64,000 bases of DNA from Tissierella praeacuta DSM 18095 (lineage in GTDB: Bacteria; Bacillota; Clostridia; Tissierellales; Tissierellaceae). Location: positions 1 through 64,000 of the forward strand of contig NZ_FQTY01000012.1 of assembly GCF_900128955.1 (NCBI RefSeq), in the 5' to 3' direction. Shown here piece after piece: positions 20,185 to 28,964 of the stretch (positions are counted from its first letter, which is position 1; each line of letters opens with the position of its first letter). Under the pieces are notes generated by a model. The model ran no database searches. It was not told where the DNA came from and worked only from the letters and a program-made list of their open reading frames with translations. A program made the translations under genes and the position numbers.

Positions 20185-22140
20185 TCAATTATATTTCACT
20201 TTTCTTATATACATTATCCTTATTATAATAAAATAAATCATCTGAAATACTAAATATCCAAATGCAACTACAAGTCCATTTGTAAAGAGATTTTTTTCAA
20301 GTAAATTAGAAAGAGATTTCAGTGCAAATAAGGAATGTGTAGTACTAACTACAAATGGTAAAAAGAATATAATTCCTATTTGCTTTGTAATTATTTTATT
20401 TATTTCATTTTCTGTAGCTCCAATTTTCCTTAATATATCATATTCTACCTTATCTTGTTTTACTTCATTAAATAATTTGAAATATATTATACTCCCTGAA
20501 GCTATAAAAAATAAAAATGCTATAAAGAATCCTATAAATAATGTAAGCCCAAAGTTATTTCTAATATCCTTATATGGAATTGATTTAGCATAATAACTTC
20601 CTTGATATTTGTCACCTAACATATCTCTTATTTCTACTGATGCATCAAAGGAGCTTTTCCAATTATCTAATTTTATTCCATTATATATAACAATATTATC
20701 TTCTTTAGCTCTTTTCAATAAATGGTTATAGTCTTTATCATTTAATATAAACGCATCAAAATATCCTAATTTACCTAATGCCATAAGACTATGATGGATT
20801 TCATCATTTACTTTATATTCTCTTACTTCTCCATTTAAACTTAATTTTGCTGTTTCAAGAGGATATCTTTTTATCTTCTCTGGTTTACCATTATATCCAA
20901 ATACCTCATAAGGAAAATTATATACTGCTTCATTTTCTTTTACTATAATTTTCTCCTTATTTTGAGAAACTGCTAATTTATTATAATCTGTATTAGACAT
21001 GATTAAGATTTCTTCTTTAATATGAGAATTGTCCTTGTTAGCTTCATTCTTAACCCATATATTCTTCACTGTATAAATTCCTTTAGTTTTTAAGTCATGT
21101 TTTTCTAATATCTCTTTTATCCTATCTATACTATGAATGTCGTCTATTGTTTCTCCTTTTCGGATTATTGCAATATCCTCTGGTGTATCAATTCCTGATA
21201 TACTTGCTATTTCTGTAAAGAAAGAATATATCGTCTCTGTAGCAGTGAATGTAATTGCACCTAAAATAGCTGCTGCAAATAGAACCTTGGCTGTATCCTG
21301 CAATTTAAATATCATTTGAGAATATGATATTAAATTTGTTTTCTTATAAATTATATCCTTGCTCTTTAAAATTCTATTAGCTATAGCTATACTAAATTGA
21401 GTAAATGTAAAGTAGGTACCAATTATAACTATAAATATAACTGGCAGCATAGCCAAAGGTACAAAAGCTCCTTTTACAATCCAAGCTATACCATAACCCA
21501 ATACTAATAAACCAACACCAAGAATTGATTTTATCTTTGAAAATTGTGGTATTTCCTTAGGTATTTTACTACTTTTAATTTGTTGTATTATTTCCTTGTT
21601 CCTTATTTTAAAAAGCATTAGAATACTTACTGTTTCAAATAAGACAAAGAATACTAAAATTGTAAGTCCCAATGACTTAAAGGATATATTAAACGGAAGA
21701 TTTATATCCATAAATGCTTCCATTGCCATAAGAAATAGTTTTGAAAACACTACTCCTGACAATATACCAGTTACTATGGAAAAAGCAGATATTATGGTAT
21801 TTTCTATAAATACATATTTCTTTATTTGTTTATTAGTCATTCCATATAGAGAAAGAAGTCCAAATTCCTTTCCCCTAGACTTTAAAAATATGGAGGTAGA
21901 ATAACTCACAAATAATATTGAAAATATTACTATTATAACTTGGCAAGCTATCATACTATTAACTACACCCATTAAAGATACACTGCTGCCGCCTATATTC
22001 TTTATTTTTAATGAAGGATGAAATACAAAATTAGAAAATATAAAAAATGCCGTAACGGCAAAGGAATTACTTAAATAATACATTATATATCTATATAAGT
22101 TTCCTTTAACATTACTAAATGCCATATTAGATATCTTCAT
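20185..22140 (-). CDS. bceB: BceB-type ABC transporter permease (FtsX-like)
   Basis: A 651-residue permease. Two FtsX-like regions (about 60-180 and 550-640) flank a large extracellular segment (about 310-520), the architecture of peptide-antibiotic resistance permeases BceB/VraG (about 10 membrane segments). It works with the ATPase encoded just upstream to sense and remove antimicrobial peptides bound to lipid II-cycle intermediates, and signals to the kinase. The ATG at 22140 has GGAGG 8 bases upstream. The in-frame GTG at 22149 overlaps that site and is rejected. The start overlaps the end of the ATPase gene by 14 bases. Which peptide it recognises cannot be told. Confidence 0.9.
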   Translation of the reverse strand: MKISNMAFSNVKGNLYRYIMYYLSNSFAVTAFFIFSNFVFHPSLKIKNIGGSSVSLMGVVNSMIACQVIIVIFSILFVSYSTSIFLKSRGKEFGLLSLYGMTNKQIKKYVFIENTIISAFSIVTGILSGVVFSKLFLMAMEAFMDINLPFNISFKSLGLTILVFFVLFETVSILMLFKIRNKEIIQQIKSSKIPKEIPQFSKIKSILGVGLLVLGYGIAWIVKGAFVPLAMLPVIFIVIIGTYFTFTQFSIAIANRILKSKDIIYKKTNLISYSQMIFKLQDTAKVLFAAAILGAITFTATETIYSFFTEIASISGIDTPEDIAIIRKGETIDDIHSIDRIKEILEKHDLKTKGIYTVKNIWVKNEANKDNSHIKEEILIMSNTDYNKLAVSQNKEKIIVKENEAVYNFPYEVFGYNGKPEKIKRYPLETAKLSLNGEVREYKVNDEIHHSLMALGKLGYFDAFILNDKDYNHLLKRAKEDNIVIYNGIKLDNWKSSFDASVEIRDMLGDKYQGSYYAKSIPYKDIRNNFGLTLFIGFFIAFLFFIASGSIIYFKLFNEVKQDKVEYDILRKIGATENEINKIITKQIGIIFFLPFVVSTTHSLFALKSLSNLLEKNLFTNGLVVAFGYLVFQMIYFIIIRIMYIRKVKYN

Positions 22141-22894
22141 TATATCCACCTCCTAGAAGAGACAATGCATCTAATATTTCTTTAAAAAATATCTGTCTAT
22201 TAGAACTCTTAACTATTTCGGTGAAAAACTTTCCGTCCTTTATCATTATTATTCTCTTACAAAAACTTGCGGCAAAGGCATCATGAGTGACCATAACTAT
22301 AGTAGCCTTCTTTTTTTCATTTATATTTTCTAAAGAATTCATTAAATCAAATGATGCTTTAGAATCTAAATTTCCAGTAGGCTCATCTGCCAATATAATA
22401 GCAGGATCGTTTATTAATGCCCTTGCACAAGCAGTTCTCTGTTGTTGTCCTCCTGATATCTCATAGGTTCTTTTATCTAAAATATTCTTAATATTTAATA
22501 CTGATGTTATTTCATCTAATTTCTTTTCTATTTCTCTTTTTAGATAGCCTTCCAATACTAAAGGCAGTATAATATTTTCTTTTACTGATAATGTGTCTAG
22601 TAAATTAAAGTCTTGGAATATAAATCCCAAGTTTTTTCTTCTAAATATAGCCAGTTTATCTTCTTTTAATCTATAAGGATTTTCTCCATTTATTAAAACT
22701 TCTCCAGAAGATGGAGAGTCTATTGTTGCAAGGATGTTTAACAACGTAGTTTTACCACTGCCAGAAGGTCCCATTATCCCTACAAATTCCCCTGCTTTTA
22801 TACTCATATTAAAATTATCTAGAGCCTTTACAGATATACCTTTGCCTTTGCTTCCATATATTTTAGATAGATCTTTAGTTTGTAATACTGTCAT
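22127..22894 (-). CDS. bceA: BceA-type ABC transporter ATPase
   Basis: A 255-residue ATPase of the MacB/LolD/BceA group. Walker A is GPSGSGKTT (41-49), signature SGGQQQR, Walker B ILADEPTGNLD and switch MVTHDAFAA. It powers the BceB-type permease encoded next, with overlapping reading frames. It follows the sensor kinase gene by about 107 bases, where a hairpin at 22940-22967 may limit read-through. Together with the response regulator further upstream this is a complete peptide-antibiotic sensing and resistance module. Confidence 0.93.
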   Translation of the reverse strand: MTVLQTKDLSKIYGSKGKGISVKALDNFNMSIKAGEFVGIMGPSGSGKTTLLNILATIDSPSSGEVLINGENPYRLKEDKLAIFRRKNLGFIFQDFNLLDTLSVKENIILPLVLEGYLKREIEKKLDEITSVLNIKNILDKRTYEISGGQQQRTACARALINDPAIILADEPTGNLDSKASFDLMNSLENINEKKKATIVMVTHDAFAASFCKRIIMIKDGKFFTEIVKSSNRQIFFKEILDALSLLGGGYNEDI

Positions 22895-22939
22895 TTCTTT
22901 ACCTCCTAGTTTGTTTTTCTGTATATATCATAATAAATT

Positions 22940-22967
22940 AAGGGAAATCATCATATTGATTTCCCTT
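22940..22967 (-). terminator. Hairpin between kinase and ABC genes (terminator or attenuator)
   Basis: AAGGGAAATCA pairs with TGATTTCCCTT across a short loop, followed on the minus strand by AATTTATT. It separates the kinase from the ABC genes, which probably have their own inducible promoter here, as in other Bce loci. Confidence 0.65.
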
Positions 22968-23001
22968 TCAAGCTTTAATTATCTCTTACAAAATTGTCAT
23001 A

Positions 23002-24075
23002 TTAATTATTTGTTAAATTATAAATACTTTTGCCACTATAAAATATAACACTAACTGTAGTTCCTTCTCCTTCAATAGATTCTATATTTATACTATGCCC
23101 TAATCTATTACATATATCTTTAGATAAATACAATCCCATTCCTGTAGACTCTAAATATCTTCTGCCATTTATACCTGTAAAAAAAGGATCGAACACCCTT
23201 TCCAAATCTTCCTTTGGTACTCCTACACCATTATCTTTTATGGAAATTATAGTATTCTCATCTTCTTTATAAATCTTTATTATTATATCCTTATCCTTAC
23301 TTTCCTTTACCTTTGAATATTTTATAGCATTAGATATTATTTGACTGATAATAAACTTTACCCATTTTTTATCACTCTTTACAAATATATCATCTCGTGA
23401 AAGTATCTTAGGATATATAGAATTCACTATAAATGCAGATTTGTTCTCATTAATTACATTTCTTATTATTTCCAATAAAGATATATCTTCTACTTTAAAA
23501 TCAAGCTCAAAATCATTTATCCTAAGAGTATATAAAGCCATCTCTAGACCATGAGATAATTTTTCTATTTCTTCTTCTATACTTTCATAACTTCTTCTAG
23601 TATTTTCATCTATATCTTTATCTTTCTCATTTTCCAGCATAAGTCTTATTACGGAAACAGGGGTTTTCATCGCATGAATCCATATATTATTAAAATCCAT
23701 TTGAGTCTTTGTAGTCTTTTTATATCTTTCCAATGTATTTACATAAATAGTATAATCTCTAATTAAAATTTTCTTTAAAAAACTATATTCATTACTGATA
23801 TTATCAGGAATATTATATATATATTGTAAATCTTCATCTTTTTCTAAACCATAATTTATTGGAGTATAAAATCTCTTTTTTTTAATATACTCTATTGATA
23901 TTGATATGCCCAATGCTATAGATCCTAGAATAAAGCCATAGATAATATTTACTATATTTAATCTTTCTTTTCTGATTATAATGTCCAACATCATTATAGT
24001 TATAACCAAAGATATAGCAATAAAATAAATAACAATATATAAGAGTCTATCTTTTATATAATCTTTAAATTTCAA
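23002..24075 (-). CDS. bceS: Intramembrane-sensing histidine kinase (BceS-like)
   Basis: A 357-residue kinase with two membrane segments (about 11-30 and 41-61) joined by a very short outside loop, typical of BceS kinases that receive their signal from the ABC permease. The phosphorylation site is IWIHAMKTPVSV. The ATPase domain shows NAIKYSK, DNGVGVPKEDLERVFDPF and STGMGLYLSK. It phosphorylates the OmpR-type regulator encoded 1.4 kb upstream. Start TTG at 24075, with GGGAG upstream. Unusually, a lipid glycosyltransferase gene separates it from its regulator. Confidence 0.9.
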   Translation of the reverse strand: MKFKDYIKDRLLYIVIYFIAISLVITIMMLDIIIRKERLNIVNIIYGFILGSIALGISISIEYIKKKRFYTPINYGLEKDEDLQYIYNIPDNISNEYSFLKKILIRDYTIYVNTLERYKKTTKTQMDFNNIWIHAMKTPVSVIRLMLENEKDKDIDENTRRSYESIEEEIEKLSHGLEMALYTLRINDFELDFKVEDISLLEIIRNVINENKSAFIVNSIYPKILSRDDIFVKSDKKWVKFIISQIISNAIKYSKVKESKDKDIIIKIYKEDENTIISIKDNGVGVPKEDLERVFDPFFTGINGRRYLESTGMGLYLSKDICNRLGHSINIESIEGEGTTVSVIFYSGKSIYNLTNN

Positions 24076-24178
24076 TTTTATCTACTCCCATGTGTTAATC
24101 ATCTGCTAAATCACAGATATGCCCCCCTACTTTTCATTAAAATAAAATCAAACAATACAACAATATAGTAAATTTACA

Positions 24179-25312
24179 CTATGAACTATATTCTAAATCC
24201 ATTCTATAATTAGAATCCTCAATCAAATTTTCACCAAGATAAACTATATTATCTAGACAAGATATATTATAAATTTCTTCCATATTCTTTTTCATAATAT
24301 CTAATATTTCCTGATTTTTCATTATAGATTCCAAAAGTTCTTTAATAAAATCCACCTTAGGTACATATAAGGCTAGTCCTTGTCTAAGCAAAAAATCAAG
24401 ATTTTCCTTTTCCTGTCCTGGAATATAATAGGGAATAATCATAGGAAGTCGCTTTGCCATTGCTTCAGAAATAGTCAATCCTCCAGGTTTTGTTATGATT
24501 ATATTAGAATTTTCCATAATAAATGGAATGTTATTTGTAAATCCATATACACTAAGTTTGTTACTTTCTATTAATTCTCTATATTCTTTCTCTATACTTG
24601 CCTGTAACTTTCTATTTTTCCCACAAATTGTTACAATATTATAGTCACCATCTATTTGAACAATGTTTTTCAATACCTTTTTCATTCCTTTGAGACCTAA
24701 ACTTCCTGCCATGAGTAAAATTTGGAAAGAACTAGATTTCAAATTCATCGACTGAAATCCTTTTAAAAATTCTTCCTTAATAGGTATACCATATGAAAAT
24801 ATTTTCTCCTTTGATATTCCTTTTTTTATTAATGTTCTACTTGTATAATCACTACCTGCAATATAGGCATCTACATTTTTATCTATATATGCCCTATGTG
24901 CTTCATAATCTGTTACTATTGAAATAAAAGGTATGTCAATTAACTTCCTTTCCTTCAAAGAGCCTACTACTCCAACCATAAAAGCATGAGTTGATATGAT
25001 TAAATCAGGATTTTCTTGTAAAATTATATTATAAACTTTCTCTCTAGAAATACTTGAAAAAGACTGTTTAATTAACTTATTGGATTTCTCCTTGTTGCTA
25101 ATGCTATATAAACTTCCATATAATTTAGGAAAATTATTAATTAAAACCTTGCAAGATCCAATTATAAAAGCATCTAATGCTTTATTTATCTCCAATAAAG
25201 CATCTATTTTTTTCACCATAAAACCATGTTTTTTAAACTCTCTTTCTAAACAAGATGCAGCCTCATTATGACCGCCACCTATAGATGCAGTAAATATCAA
25301 TACTTTTTTCAT
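24179..25312 (-). CDS. Processive diacylglycerol glycosyltransferase-like protein (UgtP/MGDG synthase family)
   Basis: A 377-residue family-28 glycosyltransferase. The N-terminal MGDG-synthase domain starts IFTASIGGGHNEAAS. The C-terminal nucleotide-sugar domain has MAGSLGLKGMKKVL, the GFTNNIPFIMENSNIIITKPGGLTISEA stretch, and IPYYIPGQEKEN. Such enzymes transfer glucose or galactose to diacylglycerol at the inner membrane face, giving glycolipids and lipoteichoic-acid anchors. The gene sits between the response regulator and the kinase of a Bce-type module, on the same strand. Changes in membrane glycolipid could therefore be part of the same envelope-stress response (inference). MurG is excluded by the N-terminal motif. 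Confidence 0.87.
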   Translation of the reverse strand: MKKVLIFTASIGGGHNEAASCLEREFKKHGFMVKKIDALLEINKALDAFIIGSCKVLINNFPKLYGSLYSISNKEKSNKLIKQSFSSISREKVYNIILQENPDLIISTHAFMVGVVGSLKERKLIDIPFISIVTDYEAHRAYIDKNVDAYIAGSDYTSRTLIKKGISKEKIFSYGIPIKEEFLKGFQSMNLKSSSFQILLMAGSLGLKGMKKVLKNIVQIDGDYNIVTICGKNRKLQASIEKEYRELIESNKLSVYGFTNNIPFIMENSNIIITKPGGLTISEAMAKRLPMIIPYYIPGQEKENLDFLLRQGLALYVPKVDFIKELLESIMKNQEILDIMKKNMEEIYNISCLDNIVYLGENLIEDSNYRMDLEYSS

Positions 25313-25505
25313 ATATTTCCCTCCTCTACTGCCTAACTCAAATAATATGTCATAGATATAACGAAATTTAAATACATACTACTGCATTTTAATTTATTTA
25401 ATCTCTTTATCTATACTATATAAAAATAAATAGAGGTTATCTATTGATTTTTCTTTCAAGTCAAAAATATATCTTACAATAATGTCAGATTAAATTTAAA
25501 ACCAT

Positions 25506-26198
25506 CTAATCCCATGTTTTTATCATAGAATATCCTTGCCCTCTTTTAGTTTGAATACTGTCTTTTATTCCAATATCTTCTAGTCTCTTCCTAAGTCTTG
25601 TAATATTCACTGATAAGGTATTATCATCAACAAAATCCACATCATCCCACAACTCTTCTAATAGGATTTCTCTGGATACTATTTTATCTATATTAGACAT
25701 AAGAATATATAATAATCCGAACTCTTTCTTACTTAACTCTATTTTCTTTCCTTGCCATTCAACTGTTGACTGGCTTTTATATAAATATACCCCTTCTACT
25801 TCATATATATCCTTAGAAATATCCCCTGCATATTCTCCATAGGTTCTCCTTATTACTCCTTTTATTTTTGCTAGTAATAAATCAAAAGAAAAAGGTTTTA
25901 TAATATAATCATCTCCACCATTTTCTATGGCCAATACTTGATCCATATCTGAAAATCTAGCTGATATAAATATAATAGGAACTTTAGATATGCTTCTCAA
26001 TTCTCTACACCAAAAAAAGCCATCATAATTAGGTAAATTTATATCTAGAAGAACTAAATGAGGATTTTCTGCTATAAACTCTCCTTTTATATTGTTATAA
26101 TCCTTTACTGTAACTACAGTGTAATTGTATCTCTCTAATTTATCTTTAATAAGCTTTAAAATCTTTTCATCATCTTCTACTACAAATATTTTATACAT
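25506..26198 (-). CDS. bceR: OmpR-family response regulator (BceR-like)
   Basis: A 230-residue regulator. The receiver domain has the acidic pair at ED8-9, phosphoacceptor Asp52 in LLDINLPNYDG, and the conserved Lys in DDYIIKPF. The C-terminal winged helix contains LSKKEFGLLYILMSNIDKIVSREILLEELWDD and the VDDNTLSVNITRLRKRLEDI recognition region of BceR relatives. It should turn on the ABC genes when the kinase is activated. It is the first gene of the module. The 193-base interval after it is AT-rich, with a weak AATAGA/TCTATT hairpin. Confidence 0.92.
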   Translation of the reverse strand: MYKIFVVEDDEKILKLIKDKLERYNYTVVTVKDYNNIKGEFIAENPHLVLLDINLPNYDGFFWCRELRSISKVPIIFISARFSDMDQVLAIENGGDDYIIKPFSFDLLLAKIKGVIRRTYGEYAGDISKDIYEVEGVYLYKSQSTVEWQGKKIELSKKEFGLLYILMSNIDKIVSREILLEELWDDVDFVDDNTLSVNITRLRKRLEDIGIKDSIQTKRGQGYSMIKTWD

Positions 26199-26271
26199 TT
26201 CCTCACCTCTTAATTAATTGTTTATACAATTATATATTTAGAATATCCCATTCAAAATAATTTTTCCACAT

Positions 26272-26306
26272 AAAAAATGGAATTCCATAAAAGAATTCCA
26301 TTTTTT
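26272..26306 (-). terminator. Terminator of the nitrate/nitrite-reduction operon
   Basis: AAAAAATGGAATTC (26272-26285) pairs with GAATTCCATTTTTT (26293-26306), 14 bp with a 7-base loop, 25 bases past the last gene of the operon. Confidence 0.9.
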
Positions 26307-26330
26307 ATTAATTTAAGTCAAAAATTCAAA

Positions 26331-27293
26331 CTATGCCAGTTCTTTATTTAATTTATTTTTACTTCCTAAAAACATTATTAAAAATTGAATTAATACATAG
26401 CCTATTATGGCAGTGGTTAAATAAATTTGAAATCCAGCTAATTCTTTAATTGCAATGGATAATTTCTCATATCCAAGTCCTATTACAAACTTAGACATTT
26501 GTAGAGATGCAACAATTCCTATTGCCATTGGAAATGTCATTCCTGCATAACTTGGTACAAAATCAAAGGAGAAAAATCTTGGCAATTTATAAACTACAAA
26601 GATTAAGGAACAAAGAACTGCAAAATAAAGACCAAATACCAAATATAGATTAGGATTTTCTATGTTATTCAAATAACTTACTAAACATAAACTACATGGT
26701 GCCAATAAAATTGCCATTGTATGATAAGCTGGTGCTTTAATTTCTACTTTTATTAATCTATTAAGTATGAAAGGTAAAAGCAGTAGATAAATAGCAATAC
26801 CATAATAAACAACTATTTTGCAGATAAATGGTTCTTTCATTGCTCCACCAACTACGGCAGAAACCATAATCCCGTTGTAAGTAACAAACCAACTAGGTAA
26901 AAAAGTTTCCTTATTGAAATTTTTAATTATATTTCTATAAGTAAATATAAGAATATGAATTATATGAAGAATTAATCCTATTACCCAAAGACCTTTCCCA
27001 ATAACTTGGTTAAATCCAATATAATAACTACCTAAGAGCATCATAACCATTGTAAAACCTGCATATAAACTACTTGGAACCGTAGTAGAATATTCTTTTT
27101 TAAAGGTTTTAGGATATTTTAAAATCTTTATTAAATAAAGAACCCAGATACAAGTTCCAAGCCACATAAAACCATGTCGTATTCCAGTAAAACCTAACCC
27201 TTGATATACATTGGATAAAGTTAAAGCTCCAACCATAGTAGGTAAAATAGGTACTGGCATATTTTCCAATCTTTCCATAAATGATTTATCCAT
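26331..27293 (-). CDS. TDT/SLAC1-family membrane transporter
   Basis: A 320-residue membrane protein with about ten segments. It resembles the tellurite-resistance/dicarboxylate transporter (TDT) family, which also contains plant SLAC1 anion channels and the yeast sulfite pump Ssu1. Features are a start of LENMPVPILPTMVGALTLSNVYQ and paired-helix glycine/proline repeats. It is the last gene of a reductase operon, so nitrite, nitrate or sulfite is the likely substrate (inference from context and family). The ATG at 27293 has AGGAGG 6 bases upstream. Upstream in-frame starts would lie inside the previous gene and lack a ribosome site. Confidence 0.78.
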   Translation of the reverse strand: MDKSFMERLENMPVPILPTMVGALTLSNVYQGLGFTGIRHGFMWLGTCIWVLYLIKILKYPKTFKKEYSTTVPSSLYAGFTMVMMLLGSYYIGFNQVIGKGLWVIGLILHIIHILIFTYRNIIKNFNKETFLPSWFVTYNGIMVSAVVGGAMKEPFICKIVVYYGIAIYLLLLPFILNRLIKVEIKAPAYHTMAILLAPCSLCLVSYLNNIENPNLYLVFGLYFAVLCSLIFVVYKLPRFFSFDFVPSYAGMTFPMAIGIVASLQMSKFVIGLGYEKLSIAIKELAGFQIYLTTAIIGYVLIQFLIMFLGSKNKLNKELA

Positions 27294-27303
27294 GATTATC
27301 CTC

Positions 27304-28533
27304 CTATTCATAACTGAACTCAAAATTATCTGTAATATTGAAGAAATCTGAGTAATCGATTTTAAAAATTGGTTTCTTTACTTTAGAAATATCTATATTC
27401 TCTCTAATTAACTGTGTTAGTACTCCTGCATAGGATAGATCTCCTTGAAGAATAGCTCCATATATCTTTCCATCCTTGTGAATTACCTTCTTATAATTTC
27501 CCTTAATATCTTCTTCTATCTCTACTGAATAGCTACTATCTAATGGCTCATTTATTCCCAATGACATAGTTGGAATACCAAAAAAATTCATAGTAGATTT
27601 ACTTGTAAAAAAATCTGTCATCTCTCTATGAACTCCAACCATATTGCTGCCAGCAATAACTCCTTCCTTTACTGCTACAGGCCATATAGGTCCTCGACCA
27701 GTAACATCTCCTGCACCATAAACATCAGAGTCATTAGTTCTTCCACTTCTATCAATAATAAGACCTTTTTTATCTACTTCAATTGTAGAATCCTTTAAGA
27801 AACCAATATTAGCACGAACTCCAGCAGTTACAATAAGTAGTTCACAAGGGATTTCTTCTCCATTACTTAAAGTAAGACTTTTAATATTATCTTCCTCATG
27901 AAGATTTAACTTTTGAGCACCAACTCCAAAATAAAAATTTACTCCTCTCCTACGAAAGGCATCTTCATAAGTCTTAGCAGCTCTTTTATCTAATTGAATA
28001 GATAATAATCTATCCTGCATTTCTACTAAATACAGATTTTTTTTGGAGTCTATTAATCCTATAAGGGCATCAACACCTACTAATCCTCCACCCATTATAA
28101 CAATATTGTCTAACTTATCTATTTTCTCCATGATTTCTATACAATCATCTATATTTCTAAATCCCAAAACATTTTTAGCCTTATTCATATTCTCAATAGG
28201 TGGAAAGAAGGAATTTGAACCTGTTCCTATAAGGAGCTTATCATATCCAACAGTTTCTCCATTAGATAGATATACTTCCTTTTTCTCTGCATTTAAACCT
28301 ATTGCCTCTGTACCTCCAACCCATTTAATTCTATAGCGTTCAAAAAAATCCCCTTCTACAAATCTAAGTCTATTCATTGTACGATGTCTAGACATATAAT
28401 GATGCAATATACATCTGGAATATATAGTCTCATCTTTAGAAATCATAATAATTTCCCCATTAGGGTCTAGTTTTCTAATCTCTTTTGCACCATTAACACC
28501 TGCTGCAGATGAACCTAAAATTACATACCTCAT
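27304..28533 (-). CDS. FAD/NAD(P)-dependent oxidoreductase of the nitrate/nitrite cluster
   Basis: A 409-residue pyridine-nucleotide disulfide-type reductase. It has an N-terminal FAD motif (VILGSSAAGVNGAKEI), a second dinucleotide motif (IVIMGGGLVGVDALIGL), and the FAD-binding VYGAGDVTGRG. It matches the N-terminal half of NirB and the NADH:rubredoxin reductases, but has no Fe-S or siroheme domain. Its job is probably to move electrons from NAD(P)H to the Fe-S subunit encoded just before it. ATG at 28533 with AGAGGAGG upstream. The gene begins 2 bases after the Fe-S gene ends and overlaps nothing essential, typical of a single transcript. Confidence 0.83.
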   Translation of the reverse strand: MRYVILGSSAAGVNGAKEIRKLDPNGEIIMISKDETIYSRCILHHYMSRHRTMNRLRFVEGDFFERYRIKWVGGTEAIGLNAEKKEVYLSNGETVGYDKLLIGTGSNSFFPPIENMNKAKNVLGFRNIDDCIEIMEKIDKLDNIVIMGGGLVGVDALIGLIDSKKNLYLVEMQDRLLSIQLDKRAAKTYEDAFRRRGVNFYFGVGAQKLNLHEEDNIKSLTLSNGEEIPCELLIVTAGVRANIGFLKDSTIEVDKKGLIIDRSGRTNDSDVYGAGDVTGRGPIWPVAVKEGVIAGSNMVGVHREMTDFFTSKSTMNFFGIPTMSLGINEPLDSSYSVEIEEDIKGNYKKVIHKDGKIYGAILQGDLSYAGVLTQLIRENIDISKVKKPIFKIDYSDFFNITDNFEFSYE

Positions 28534-28535
28534 AC

Positions 28536-28952
28536 TTATACCTCCTCTAAAGTAATTGCATGCATTGGACATTTTTCAACACACATTGGCTTCGGCGAAC
28601 CATCCTCAGTACTATGAACACACATATTACATTTCATAATTAATTCATGATTGATTCTATCACTTTTAAGAACTCCATAAGGACAGGCCATAATACACAT
28701 ATAACAACTAGCACATTGCTCACTATCATATTCTACAAATCCAGTTTCCGGGTTCTTATGCATTGCACCAGTCATGCAAGTATAGGTACATTCAGGTAAA
28801 TCACAATGACGACAGAAAATAGGTGATGCTTTTGTTTCACTATCTATTACAACACGATTTCTTGCATCATCACTTTGGTGAGATACTACGCAAGCAGTAA
28901 CACAGGTTAAACATCCAATACATTTATTTCTATCTATCTTTATTCTTTTCAT
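28536..28952 (-). CDS. Four-cluster ferredoxin-type electron-transfer subunit (HycB/DmsB-like)
   Basis: A 138-residue iron-sulfur protein with sixteen cysteines in four groups: CIGCLTCVTAC, CRHCDLPECTYTC, CASCYMCIMACP and CNMCVHS...CVEKCP. It can therefore hold four [4Fe-4S] clusters. This is the electron-wire subunit usual beside molybdopterin oxidoreductases. There is no signal peptide, so the complex should be cytoplasmic. The gene starts 13 bases after the molybdenum subunit ends, with GGAGGG before the ATG. Confidence 0.92.
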   Translation of the reverse strand: MKRIKIDRNKCIGCLTCVTACVVSHQSDDARNRVVIDSETKASPIFCRHCDLPECTYTCMTGAMHKNPETGFVEYDSEQCASCYMCIMACPYGVLKSDRINHELIMKCNMCVHSTEDGSPKPMCVEKCPMHAITLEEV

Positions 28953-28964
28953 CTCTATCCCTCC

